A stretch of 39,073 nucleotides of DNA from an uncultured Erysipelotrichaceae bacterium (lineage in GTDB: Bacteria > Bacillota_I > Bacilli_A > RF39 > UBA660), in assembly GCA_902789225.1 (NCBI GenBank), contig CADANC010000009.1:1-39073 (forward strand), in the 5' to 3' direction. The notes below the pieces were generated by a model. It saw only the letters and a list, made by a program, of their open reading frames with translations. It was not told the DNA's origin and searched no databases. Numbering within the stretch: the stretch's first letter is position 1; the number at the start of each line of letters is the position of its first letter. This document shows positions 8,613 to 15,900 of the stretch, piece by piece. Position numbers and translations under genes: made by a program.

Positions 8613-9890
8613 ATGTTTGTAGATGAAGTAGAAGTAGAATTAATAGCTGGAAATGGCGGAAATGGTTGTACTGCTTTTCGTCGTGAAAAATATGTTGCCA
8701 TGGGAGGTCCATTTGGTGGAGATGGTGGAAGAGGTGGCGACATCATCTTTAAAGCAGATACAGGACTAAATACATTATTAGATTTAAGATATCAAAAAAT
8801 ATATAGAGCAGAAAAAGGATCTAATGGTGAAGGAAAAAATAAAGACGGTAAAAATGCAGAAGACTTAATAGTAAGAGTACCTCTAGGAACAGTTGTAACT
8901 GATAAAGAAACAAATGAAATTATAGCTGATTTAGTTAAACCTGGGCAAGAAAAAATTATCGCAAGAGGTGGAAGAGGTGGAAGAGGTAATACTTCACTTA
9001 GATCAAAATCAAATACATGTCCAACTTACTCTGAAAACGGAGAAGAAGGAGAACATAAGTTTATAAAGGTTGAATTAAAATTATTAGCTGATGTTGGACT
9101 AGTTGGACTACCTAGTGTAGGAAAATCAACAATAATATCATGTCTTTCAGAAGCACGTCCTAAGATAGCATCTTATCACTTTACAACATTAAAACCTAAC
9201 CTAGGAGTTGTAAAATCAAGATCAGGAAAGACATTTGTATTAGCTGATTTACCAGGATTAATAGAAGGAGCATCACTAGGAGCAGGACTAGGAGACAAGT
9301 TCTTAAAACATATAGAAAGAACAAAAGTAATAGCTCATGTAATTGATATGGCTGCTACTGAAGGTAGAGATCCATATGAAGATTATGTTTTAATTAATAA
9401 AGAATTAGCTGATTTTAATGAAAAATTATTAGAAAAGCCACAAATAATAATTGCTAATAAAAAAGATGTTGAATCATTTAATGAAAATATAGATAAATTC
9501 AAAGAAAAAGTAAAAGATATAAAAATATTTGAAGTAAGTGCTGCTAAAAATGAAGGCCTACAAGATGTAGCAGACTATCTAGCAGAACTAATCGAATCTA
9601 TGCCAAATACATTTATAGAAGAAACAGAAAACATAGAAGATCATAAAGAATATAAATATGAAGAACCAGAAAAATTTAAAATAACAAGAGATGATGATGG
9701 TACTTGGGTAATATCAGGAAAAGAAATAGAACGTATCTTTAAAATGACAAAGTTTGAAAGTGAAGATGATGAATATCGCTTTGCTAAAAGATTAACTAAT
9801 ATGGGGGTTGACGAAGAATTGAAAAAACGAGGAGCACAAGAAGGAGATCAAGTAAGAATCTTAGATTTCTACTTTGACTATAGAGATTAA
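8613..9890 (+). CDS. obgE: Obg/CgtA GTPase, ribosome assembly
   Basis: A 425-residue Obg GTPase. The glycine-rich N-terminal Obg fold (GGNGG, GGPFGGDGGRGGD) is followed by the G domain with G1 GLPSVGKST at 165-173, switch I FTTLKPNLG, G3 DLPGLIEGAS, G4 NKKD and G5-like SAA, then a C-terminal OCT domain. Obg proteins act in 50S maturation and stringent/stress signalling. ATG 8613 gives the canonical MFVDE start; a GTG at 8604 in the Shine-Dalgarno was rejected. It sits downstream of rpmA, as in Bacillus, but with its own terminator-promoter junction. Stop and next start overlap as TAATG. Confidence 0.97.
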   Translation: MFVDEVEVELIAGNGGNGCTAFRREKYVAMGGPFGGDGGRGGDIIFKADTGLNTLLDLRYQKIYRAEKGSNGEGKNKDGKNAEDLIVRVPLGTVVTDKETNEIIADLVKPGQEKIIARGGRGGRGNTSLRSKSNTCPTYSENGEEGEHKFIKVELKLLADVGLVGLPSVGKSTIISCLSEARPKIASYHFTTLKPNLGVVKSRSGKTFVLADLPGLIEGASLGAGLGDKFLKHIERTKVIAHVIDMAATEGRDPYEDYVLINKELADFNEKLLEKPQIIIANKKDVESFNENIDKFKEKVKDIKIFEVSAAKNEGLQDVADYLAELIESMPNTFIEETENIEDHKEYKYEEPEKFKITRDDDGTWVISGKEIERIFKMTKFESEDDEYRFAKRLTNMGVDEELKKRGAQEGDQVRILDFYFDYRD

Positions 9891-10618
9891 TGCTAAGAAC
9901 AGACTTATCAGATGAAGTAATAACTTCAAGAATAATAGAATTTTTAGAACAACACCCAGAAGGTTATGATAAAGATACGAAAGAAGCACTTATAAAAAGT
10001 GCTTTATGGGGAAGAAGAACATCATCAACAGTAAGTGAATTAGATGAAATCTATAATTATCTTCACCTAGATCAAAAAGATAATAATATATATCAAGCAT
10101 TTGCAGATATGATTACATCAAGATTTGATATAAATAGACCAATCTATGAAATAGGTGGAGGTCAACTTCCAACAGTAGGAAAAATACTATCATTAAAACA
10201 AAATCAAGGTACAGTAACTATATATGATCCAAAATTATTAATTACTAAAACAGATATACCGAATTTAAAATTAGTAAGAAAAGAATTTACTGGAAATGAA
10301 ATAGTAGAGAGTAATGCTTTAATGATAGGTTATAAACCTTGTGATGCTACTATTCCTATAATGAAATATATTGCAAAAAATGATTTAGATTTTATGATAG
10401 CACTATGTGATTGTGCTCATGGATTTCCAGAAATAATGGATGAGGATGACATAAATCTATGGTATCAATCATGTGAATGGCCTGTTTATAGTAAATATGC
10501 AGAAGAAGAAAGAGTTAAGGAATCAGGACAAGAAATAAGAAGAATAAAAAGACTATCAATGGAAAAATATGGTAATTATTGTCCTGTTATTTACAATTCA
10601 ACTGAAACAAAATATTAG
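9890..10618 (+). CDS. Unrecognised protein with a Rossmann-like core, coupled to obg
   Basis: A 242-residue soluble protein that I cannot assign to a family. The middle (YEIGGGQLPTVGKIL, followed after a strand by TIYDPKL) looks like the glycine-rich loop and second-strand acid of an S-adenosylmethionine-type Rossmann fold. A predicted helical N-terminus precedes it. A CDCAHG motif and an aromatic NLWYQSCEWPVYSKYAEEE segment follow. A methyltransferase-like role is only a suggestion. Its ATG overlaps the obg stop by one base and it shares the obg promoter and a terminator, so it is translationally coupled to a ribosome-assembly GTPase. Confidence 0.82.
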   Translation: MLRTDLSDEVITSRIIEFLEQHPEGYDKDTKEALIKSALWGRRTSSTVSELDEIYNYLHLDQKDNNIYQAFADMITSRFDINRPIYEIGGGQLPTVGKILSLKQNQGTVTIYDPKLLITKTDIPNLKLVRKEFTGNEIVESNALMIGYKPCDATIPIMKYIAKNDLDFMIALCDCAHGFPEIMDEDDINLWYQSCEWPVYSKYAEEERVKESGQEIRRIKRLSMEKYGNYCPVIYNSTETKY

Positions 10619-10645
10619 AATATAAAAAATTATATTCTTTTTTTT
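10617..10645 (+). terminator. Terminator of the obg operon
   Basis: A 9-bp perfect stem AGAATATAA/TTATATTCT with loop AAAA and an 8-T tract. The stem begins within the TAG stop codon (10616-10618). Confidence 0.9.
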
Positions 10646-10653
10646 GTTTTTTT

Positions 10654-10662
10654 TGTTATAAT
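10654..10662 (+). promoter_or_regulatory. Extended -10 promoter of the Hpt-receiver gene
   Basis: TGTTATAAT, with TATAAT at 10657-10662, immediately after a second T-run. ATG 10687 is 24 bases downstream behind AGGTGAA. Confidence 0.65.
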
Positions 10663-10686
10663 AAAATTATAAAAGTAGGTGAACAT

Positions 10687-11496
10687 ATGAAAGATATTAA
10701 TTATTTAAAGACTCAAGGAGTAGATATTGACAATAGTTTAGAAATATTTGGAGATATTAAAACGTATAATGAGACATTAGGCGAGTTTTTACATGGATTA
10801 ACAGAAAAACTAAATAAACTTGATTTATATAAATCTAATGGAGATATGCCTAATTATGCAATATATGCTCATTCTTTAAAAAATGATGCTAAGTATTTCG
10901 GATTTACTAGTTTAGCTAATGTCGCATATGAACACGAATTAAAATCAAAAGCAAACGAATACTATTTTATAGAAGAAAAGTTTGATAGATTAAAAGAAGA
11001 AATCAATAAAACTAAAAAGATAGTTGAAACATATATGCAAGAAGATTCTTCTGGTGAAGATGAAACTCCTGCAATTGATGAAACATTAATTTTTGATAAA
11101 GAAACAATCTTAGTAGTAGATGATTCAAATATTGTAAGAAACTTTGTTAAAAGAATATTTAGTGATAAATATGAAGTTGCTACAGCTAATGACGGAGATG
11201 AAGCTCTAAATATTATCAAAGCAAATGAAGAAAATAATAATATTATTAGCATACTATTAGATTTAAATATGCCAAAAGCAAATGGATTTAAAGTTCTAGA
11301 TTATATGAAAGAACACAACTTATTAGAAAAAGAACCTGTATCAATAATTTCAGGAGACTCATCAAAAGAAACAATTGATAGGGCATTTACATATGGTATA
11401 GTTGATATGTTAGAAAAACCATTTACTCAAGAAGATATAAAAAGAGTAGTAGAAAAGAATATCTACTACCGCAATATTAATAATAATGAAGAATAA
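10687..11496 (+). CDS. Stand-alone phosphorelay protein: Hpt-like domain fused to a receiver domain
   Basis: A 269-residue soluble protein. Residues about 20-117 form a helical domain with AHSLKNDAKYFG, in which H62 matches the phosphorylatable His of Hpt domains (HxLK). Residues about 139-260 are a response-regulator receiver domain: D145/D146 acidic pair, phospho-acceptor D192 in LLDLNMP, S222, and K244 in EKPF. There is no DNA-binding or enzymatic output domain and no histidine kinase beside it. Hpt-receiver fusions relay phosphate between kinases and other regulators. All key receiver residues are present. ATG 10687 follows AGGTGAA. The gene converges on the next with no bases between the stops. 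Confidence 0.9.
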   Translation: MKDINYLKTQGVDIDNSLEIFGDIKTYNETLGEFLHGLTEKLNKLDLYKSNGDMPNYAIYAHSLKNDAKYFGFTSLANVAYEHELKSKANEYYFIEEKFDRLKEEINKTKKIVETYMQEDSSGEDETPAIDETLIFDKETILVVDDSNIVRNFVKRIFSDKYEVATANDGDEALNIIKANEENNNIISILLDLNMPKANGFKVLDYMKEHNLLEKEPVSIISGDSSKETIDRAFTYGIVDMLEKPFTQEDIKRVVEKNIYYRNINNNEE

Positions 11497-11823
11497 TTAT
11501 TTCTTATAATTCATTAATATATCTCCAACTTGTAAATTTTTAACAGATCCAAGGGGTAGAAAATAAAAGTTTCTACCTCCTTTTTTATGTAAAAAATACC
11601 TTTCACTTTTTACAGCTTCTTCTAAATATAATATAACTTCGTTTTTATTAGTTATAACTAAATCAAATCTTTGAACAAAAAACACTGTATTAGTAACTCT
11701 TTTATTAGGTATCTTTATAGCTTTATCTATCTTTCCAAAATTGAATCTTAAACTTTTAAATCTATCTTTAAATGTTTTTAATTCTTGTATTTCTAATCTT
11801 TTTTTATTAATTTTTATATACAT
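11497..11823 (-). CDS. Small DUF192-like protein, only minus-strand gene
   Basis: A 108-residue protein read on the minus strand. The pattern RFKSLRFNFG...NTVFFVQRFDLVITNKNEVILYLEEAV followed by a glycine/aromatic strand and a final VGDIL resembles a divergent DUF192 domain (small beta proteins of unknown role), but the usual GLM motif is missing. The start was moved to the Met at 11823 because a GGTGAT Shine-Dalgarno lies just upstream (11827-11832); a longer frame reaches 11847 but would begin upstream of the likely transcript start. It is convergent with the Hpt-receiver gene and divergent from yebC. Family assignment is weak. Confidence 0.72.
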   Translation of the reverse strand: MYIKINKKRLEIQELKTFKDRFKSLRFNFGKIDKAIKIPNKRVTNTVFFVQRFDLVITNKNEVILYLEEAVKSERYFLHKKGGRNFYFLPLGSVKNLQVGDILMNYKK

Positions 11824-11838
11824 ACTATCACCAATATT

Positions 11839-11844
11839 ATTATA
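11839..11844 (-). promoter_or_regulatory. -10 box of the minus-strand gene
   Basis: On the minus strand TATAAT is at 11844-11839, preceded directly by TTG. The predicted start falls on the Shine-Dalgarno at 11832-11827, so the leader is only about 10 bases. Confidence 0.55.
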
Positions 11845-11872
11845 CAATATTCTTTATTTAAAATAAAATATA

Positions 11873-11881
11873 TGTTATCCT
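11873..11881 (+). promoter_or_regulatory. Possible extended -10 for yebC
   Basis: TGT followed by TATCCT at 11876-11881, a 4/6 match to TATAAT, about 25 bases before ATG 11906. It is divergent from the minus-strand promoter about 30 bases away. This is the weakest of the promoter calls. Confidence 0.35.
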
Positions 11882-11905
11882 ATTAATGAAAAAGGAGTGA
11901 TATAG

Positions 11906-12631
11906 ATGAGTGGACATTCAAAGTGGGCTACAATTCATAGAAAAAAAGGATTGATAGATGCTCAAAGAGGAAAAATCTTTCAAAAATTAGCTAAAGAAAT
12001 AATGGTAGCTACAAAAGGTGGAAGTCCTGATCCGAATGAAAACGCATCACTACGTTTGGCAGTAGATAAAGCTAAAGCTGCTAATATGCCTAAAGAAAAT
12101 ATAGAAAATGCTATTAAGAAAGCATCAGGATCTGCAGATGATACTAATTATGAACAAGTACGTTATGAAGGATATGGACCAAATGGAGTAGCCTTCATGG
12201 TAGATTGCTTAACTGATAATAGAAATAGAACAGCTCCAATGGTTAGAAACTGTTTTACAAAGTCAGGTGGAAATCTAGGAACAGATGGATCAGTAAGTTA
12301 TATGTTTAATAGAAAAGGTTCTATTATAATTCAAGATGCTTATGAAGAAGATAAAATGTTAGAAGTATCTCTAGATGCAGGAGCAGAAGATTTTGAACAT
12401 GTAGAAGATACATTTGTTATTTCTACAGATCAAGATTCTTTCACAAAAGTTCGTGATGCACTAGAAAATGCAGGAGTTAAAGAATTCTTAGATTGTTCAT
12501 TAACTTATGTACCTACAATGGAAGTAGAAATTACTGATGAAGAGACAAAAGAAAGAGTATATAAATTAATAGAAAATTTAGAAGATTTAGACGACGTACA
12601 AGATGTATATTATAATTTAAAAGAAGAATAA
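11906..12631 (+). CDS. yebC: YebC/PmpR-family protein (translation/transcription factor)
   Basis: A 241-residue protein with the invariant start MSGHSKWATIHRKKG and the family segments KGGSPDPNENASLRLAVDKAKAANMPKEN (split across residues 35-65) and YEGYGPNGVAFMV. Length is typical. Family members bind DNA in some bacteria; others in the family assist ribosomes at proline-rich stretches. ATG 11906 follows AAAGGAGTGAT. A weak hairpin at the stop separates it from the next gene. Confidence 0.96.
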   Translation: MSGHSKWATIHRKKGLIDAQRGKIFQKLAKEIMVATKGGSPDPNENASLRLAVDKAKAANMPKENIENAIKKASGSADDTNYEQVRYEGYGPNGVAFMVDCLTDNRNRTAPMVRNCFTKSGGNLGTDGSVSYMFNRKGSIIIQDAYEEDKMLEVSLDAGAEDFEHVEDTFVISTDQDSFTKVRDALENAGVKEFLDCSLTYVPTMEVEITDEETKERVYKLIENLEDLDDVQDVYYNLKEE

Positions 12632-12655
12632 AAGTATTAATTACTTTTATTTTTA
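12627..12655 (+). terminator. Weak terminator/attenuating hairpin after yebC
   Basis: A 10-bp perfect stem AATAAAAGTA/TACTTTTATT with a 5-nt loop; the TAA stop of yebC (12629-12631) lies inside the stem. The T-tract is short (TTTTA), so read-through into the next gene is likely. Confidence 0.55.
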
Positions 12656-12668
12656 GTAAGGAGTATAT

Positions 12669-13211
12669 ATGGCTAGTGATAGATTAAAAAAAATAAATAA
12701 TGAAATAAAAGACTATATAAATGAATCTAATTTTATATCAATAAAAACAAGAAATAAAATAATTAAAATGTTAGGTGAAGAATTTGATATAAACTTTAAA
12801 TTAGATAATTATCAAACTATAGATGTAACTATATTAGAAAATGGTCATATTATAATGTATGGAGATGAATATACTCCTGAAAAAGACATTGATGGAATAA
12901 AAGAAATAGAAGAAAGATATAATAATTTTAAAGTAAAAGCAGATAACTTTTTAAATAAAAAAGAAGTATCATTTAATAATAAAAAGATAGGCTCAAATAT
13001 ATTAAATTTATTTGTAATATTGATAATACTATTAATATTTTTAGGCCTACTATCACTAGCAATAACAAGTTTTATAAGAGGAAACTATATAAACTGTATC
13101 TGGATAATCTTTTATGTATTAGTATTCTTTAATAATCACGTAAGTGATAATTTAAAAAGTAGATTAGAATCAGCTAGAGTATTCTTTAAAAGGATAATTA
13201 AAAAGAAATAA
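12669..13211 (+). CDS. Unrecognised small membrane protein
   Basis: A 180-residue protein that I do not recognise. The first 105 residues are soluble, charged and predicted alpha/beta. Two hydrophobic segments follow at about 110-136 (ILNLFVILIILLIFLGLLSL) and 140-158 (CIWIIFYVLVFFN), then a basic tail ending FFKRIIKKK. This suggests a two-pass membrane protein with both ends probably cytoplasmic. ATG 12669 follows AAGGAG. It is spaced one base before the metallophosphoesterase gene, so the two are probably cotranscribed. Confidence 0.78.
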   Translation: MASDRLKKINNEIKDYINESNFISIKTRNKIIKMLGEEFDINFKLDNYQTIDVTILENGHIIMYGDEYTPEKDIDGIKEIEERYNNFKVKADNFLNKKEVSFNNKKIGSNILNLFVILIILLIFLGLLSLAITSFIRGNYINCIWIIFYVLVFFNNHVSDNLKSRLESARVFFKRIIKKK

Positions 13212-13212
13212 A

Positions 13213-14130
13213 ATGTTTTTTCATAATTCAAGATATCTAATACATAAGGATTTAAAAAATAATATAAAAATAATTGTAATTAGTGATATTCATTTTAGTT
13301 ATAGAATTACTAATAAAAAACTAAATAAAATACTCGGGCATATAAAAAAAGAAAAACCGGACTACATATTTGTAGCAGGAGATATAGTAGATTCACTAGA
13401 TATGATTGTTAAAGAAGAAGAAAAAAATAGATTAATAAACTTCATGAAAGATGTAGCAACTATTACAAAAACAATAATGATACTAGGTAATCATGATATA
13501 TATAGAAGCGTTAAAAATAAAAACTTGGTTGAACATGAAAACTATTATACAGATTTATCAAATATAGAAAATGCTGTTTTATTAAGAGATAGTTATTATG
13601 AAGATAATAATATTTTGGTATATGGTCTATTTCAAGAATATGAGTATTATAAAGAACATAATAAAGAAGATCTAGATGTCTTTGTAAAAGAAGTAGATAA
13701 GATTAAGACAAAAAAGTCTAATAAATTAAAATTTATACTTATTCATTCACCAAATTATTTAATTAATAAATCAAGTTATATTACTACTAAGAAAAAGATG
13801 CAACATATTTATGATAAATTATCATATTTTGATTATTTCATAACTGGACATATGCATAATGGTTGTGTTCCGCCTATAATAAATGAACTTATTAAAGGAA
13901 ATAAAGGAATAATATCACCAATGAAAAAGATGTTTCCAAAAAACACAAGAAATACAATAACTACAATAGAAGATAAATTATTAGTAAATGGACCTATAAC
14001 TACATTTCATGAGAAGACAAAAATATTACAATTATTTAATATCTTTTATCCAATAAATATGTCTATTTTAGAATTTAAAAAATCTAATAAAGAAGATATA
14101 AAAGTACAATATGAATATTCTAAAAAATAA
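13213..14130 (+). CDS. Calcineurin-like metallophosphoesterase
   Basis: A 305-residue protein with the complete dimetal phosphoesterase signature: D25-I-H27 in VISDIHF, G56-D57 in VAGDIVD, G92-N-H-D95 in ILGNHDIY, a later IHSPNY histidine, and GHMHNG near residue 216. These residues bind two metal ions; substrates across the family range from nucleotides and phospholipids to proteins. No membrane segment is evident. The substrate cannot be read from sequence, but the preceding membrane-protein gene is one base away. There is no clear Shine-Dalgarno, so translation may depend on coupling. Confidence 0.9.
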   Translation: MFFHNSRYLIHKDLKNNIKIIVISDIHFSYRITNKKLNKILGHIKKEKPDYIFVAGDIVDSLDMIVKEEEKNRLINFMKDVATITKTIMILGNHDIYRSVKNKNLVEHENYYTDLSNIENAVLLRDSYYEDNNILVYGLFQEYEYYKEHNKEDLDVFVKEVDKIKTKKSNKLKFILIHSPNYLINKSSYITTKKKMQHIYDKLSYFDYFITGHMHNGCVPPIINELIKGNKGIISPMKKMFPKNTRNTITTIEDKLLVNGPITTFHEKTKILQLFNIFYPINMSILEFKKSNKEDIKVQYEYSKK

Positions 14131-14157
14131 AGAAAATTACTAATAATTTTCTTTTTT
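14130..14157 (+). terminator. Terminator after the metallophosphoesterase gene
   Basis: A 10-bp perfect stem AAGAAAATTA/TAATTTTCTT with loop CTAA, then TTTTTT. The stem begins on the last base of the TAA stop. Confidence 0.92.
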
Positions 14158-14172
14158 ATTTTTTAAAAAGAA

Positions 14173-14201
14173 TAGACAAACAAATGTTTTTATATTATAG
14201 T
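14173..14201 (+). promoter_or_regulatory. Distal ruvA promoter
   Basis: TAGACA (14173-14178, 5/6) with a 17-bp spacer to TATAGT (14196-14201, 5/6). The predicted start is near 14208. The spacer holds the LexA-like palindrome. Confidence 0.55.
14178..14189 (+). promoter_or_regulatory. Candidate LexA/DinR (SOS) operator upstream of ruvAB
   Basis: AAACAAATGTTT is a perfect AAACA/TGTTT palindrome with a 2-nt centre. It fits the Gram-positive SOS box GAACRNRYGTTY at all positions except the first G. It lies between the -35 and -10 of the distal promoter, the classical repressor position, and ruvAB is a common SOS target. No lexA gene is visible in the window. Confidence 0.5.
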
Positions 14202-14213
14202 AATAAATGAAAG

Positions 14214-14239
14214 CTAAATTGTAGAGTTCTATTATTTAG
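14214..14239. repeat. 26-bp imperfect palindrome in the ruvA leader
   Basis: CTAAAT...TAG-AGTT-CTA...ATTTAG: 6-bp outer arms and 3-bp inner arms, separated by a 2-nt internal mismatch. It overlaps the -35 of the proximal ruvA promoter, so it could be an operator or an RNA hairpin on the distal transcript. Confidence 0.45.
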
Positions 14240-14247
14240 ATTATAAT
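14219..14247 (+). promoter_or_regulatory. Proximal ruvA promoter
   Basis: TTGTAG (14219-14224, 4/6), 17-bp spacer, perfect TATAAT (14242-14247). The start is predicted near 14254, at the Shine-Dalgarno GGAGTGAT. Confidence 0.6.
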
Positions 14248-14264
14248 AAATATGGAGTGATAAT

Positions 14265-14828
14265 ATGTTTGATTATATAAAAGGAAAAATAGCTTATTTA
14301 AAAAATAATGCTGTTGTTATAGATAATAATGGAATAGGATACTTAGTATATGTACCAAATCCATATGTATATGAAGAAGGAAAAGAATATACTATTTATA
14401 CTTATGAACATATAAATGAAAGTGAAGATACTTTATACGGATTTCAAACTAAATCCGAAAAAGAATTATTCCTAAAACTAATTTCAGTTAAAGGATTAGG
14501 TCCTAAGATGACACTACCACTTCTTGCAACAGGATCAATAGATGGAATAATGGATGCTATAGAAAGAGAAAATATACTATATTTAAAGAAGTTTCCTAAA
14601 ATTGGAGAAAAACTAGCTCGTCAAATTATTCTAGATTTAAAAGGAAAATTAGAATTTATTGGAGTGGGAGTATCTGATGATATAGTTGATACATCACGTG
14701 AATTAGAAGAAGTATTAATTGGGTTAGGTTATAAAGAAAAAGAAATCAAACCAATACTAGCAAGAGTAGATACTTCATTATCAATTGAGGATCAAGTTAA
14801 AGATGCATTAAAACTATTACTAAAATAG
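14265..14828 (+). CDS. ruvA: RuvA: Holliday junction branch-migration subunit
   Basis: A 187-residue RuvA of near-normal length. It has an N-terminal OB fold (MFDYIKGKIAYLKNNAVVID), two helix-hairpin-helix motifs (LISVKGLGPKMTLPLL and LKKFPKIGEKLARQIILDLK) and a C-terminal three-helix domain that contacts RuvB (residues about 145-187). RuvA recognises four-way junctions and directs RuvB. ATG 14265 follows GGAGTGAT. RuvB starts 9 bases after the stop. Confidence 0.97.
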   Translation: MFDYIKGKIAYLKNNAVVIDNNGIGYLVYVPNPYVYEEGKEYTIYTYEHINESEDTLYGFQTKSEKELFLKLISVKGLGPKMTLPLLATGSIDGIMDAIERENILYLKKFPKIGEKLARQIILDLKGKLEFIGVGVSDDIVDTSRELEEVLIGLGYKEKEIKPILARVDTSLSIEDQVKDALKLLLK

Positions 14829-14837
14829 GAGGATAAT

Positions 14838-15839
14838 ATGAAACAAGAAAGTATTATTACAAATTATGATAGTATAGATGATAAAACACTAGATAATACT
14901 ATAAGACCTGAAACTATAGAAGAATATGTTGGACAAAATGATGTTAAAGATAATATTAAAGTGTTTATTGAAGCTGCTAAAATGAGAAATGAACCATTAG
15001 ACCATGTATTATTATATGGTCCACCAGGATTAGGAAAAACAACACTATCTTTTATAATTGCACATGAACTAGGAGTAAATATTAAAACAGCATCAGGCCC
15101 ATCAATAGAAAAAGCAGGAGATCTAGCAGCAGTGCTTTCTTCTCTAGAACCAGGTGATGTACTATTCATAGATGAAATTCATCGTATGCCAAGATATATA
15201 GAAGAAATATTGTATCCTGCTATGGAAGATTATTCTCTAGATATTATTGTTGGAACAGATGAAAATTCTAGAAATATTAGAATAGATTTACCTCCATTTA
15301 CTTTAGTAGGGGCAACAACTAGATCAGGAGATATCTCAGCACCACTTCGTGATAGATTTGGAATAACTGCTAAACTAGAATTTTATACTGTAGAAGAATT
15401 AACTAAAATAGTAAAAAGAACAGCAAAAGTATTAAATGTAAAAATTGATAATGATGCAGCAGTAGAATTAGCTAAAAGAAGTAGAGGAACACCTAGAATT
15501 GCTAATAGACTATTCAAAAGAGTTAGAGACTTTGCTCTAGTAGAAGGAAATGGAAATATAGATATGAATATTACAGATCTAGCTCTAAAAAGATTAAAAG
15601 TAGATGATTTAGGTCTTAATAATACAGACCATGAACTATTACTAGCAATCATTAATAAATTTAATGGAGGACCTGTTGGAGTGGAAGCACTATCATCATC
15701 AATCGGTGAAGAAGTAACTACTATAGAAGATGTATATGAACCATACTTATTACAAATTGGATTATTAAAAAGAACATCACGTGGTAGAGTAGTAACTCCT
15801 AAGGCATATGAAGTATTAGGATTAGAATACAAGAAATAG
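14838..15839 (+). CDS. ruvB: RuvB: Holliday junction branch-migration ATPase
   Basis: A 333-residue AAA+ ATPase. Walker [10 protein letters not shown] is at 61-69 (K67), Walker B is LFIDEIHR, sensor 1 is [10 protein letters not shown], the arginine finger region is APLRDRFG, and sensor 2 is [11 protein letters not shown]-terminal winged helix ([15 protein letters not shown]) follows. RuvB hexamers drive branch migration with RuvA. Strong AGGAGG Shine-Dalgarno; operon with ruvA. No ruvC is adjacent, as usual in Firmicutes, where RecU serves instead. Confidence 0.98.
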   Translation: MKQESIITNYDSIDDKTLDNTIRPETIEEYVGQNDVKDNIKVFIEAAKMRNEPLDHVLLYGPPGLGKTTLSFIIAHELGVNIKTASGPSIEKAGDLAAVLSSLEPGDVLFIDEIHRMPRYIEEILYPAMEDYSLDIIVGTDENSRNIRIDLPPFTLVGATTRSGDISAPLRDRFGITAKLEFYTVEELTKIVKRTAKVLNVKIDNDAAVELAKRSRGTPRIANRLFKRVRDFALVEGNGNIDMNITDLALKRLKVDDLGLNNTDHELLLAIINKFNGGPVGVEALSSSIGEEVTTIEDVYEPYLLQIGLLKRTSRGRVVTPKAYEVLGLEYKK

Positions 15840-15869
15840 AATTAGCACTTTTAAAACTAATTCTTTTTT
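15838..15869 (+). terminator. Terminator of ruvAB
   Basis: An 8-bp perfect stem AGAATTAG/CTAATTCT with an 11-nt loop and six T (15864-15869). The stem overlaps the TAG stop of ruvB. The last T is also the T of the downstream TG-TATAAT promoter. Confidence 0.85.
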
Positions 15870-15877
15870 GATATAAT
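15869..15877 (+). promoter_or_regulatory. Extended -10 promoter of queA fused to the ruvAB terminator
   Basis: TGATATAAT (TATAAT 15872-15877) directly abuts the terminator T-tract. ATG 15901 lies 24 bases beyond, behind GGAAGTGAT. Confidence 0.65.
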
Positions 15878-15900
15878 TAAGTACGTTTGGAAGTGATACT

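Noticed and set aside
11494-11518. Bidirectional terminator between the convergent genes
   Set aside because: An imperfect AATGAA/TTCATT dyad exists, but with mismatches and no T-run on either strand.
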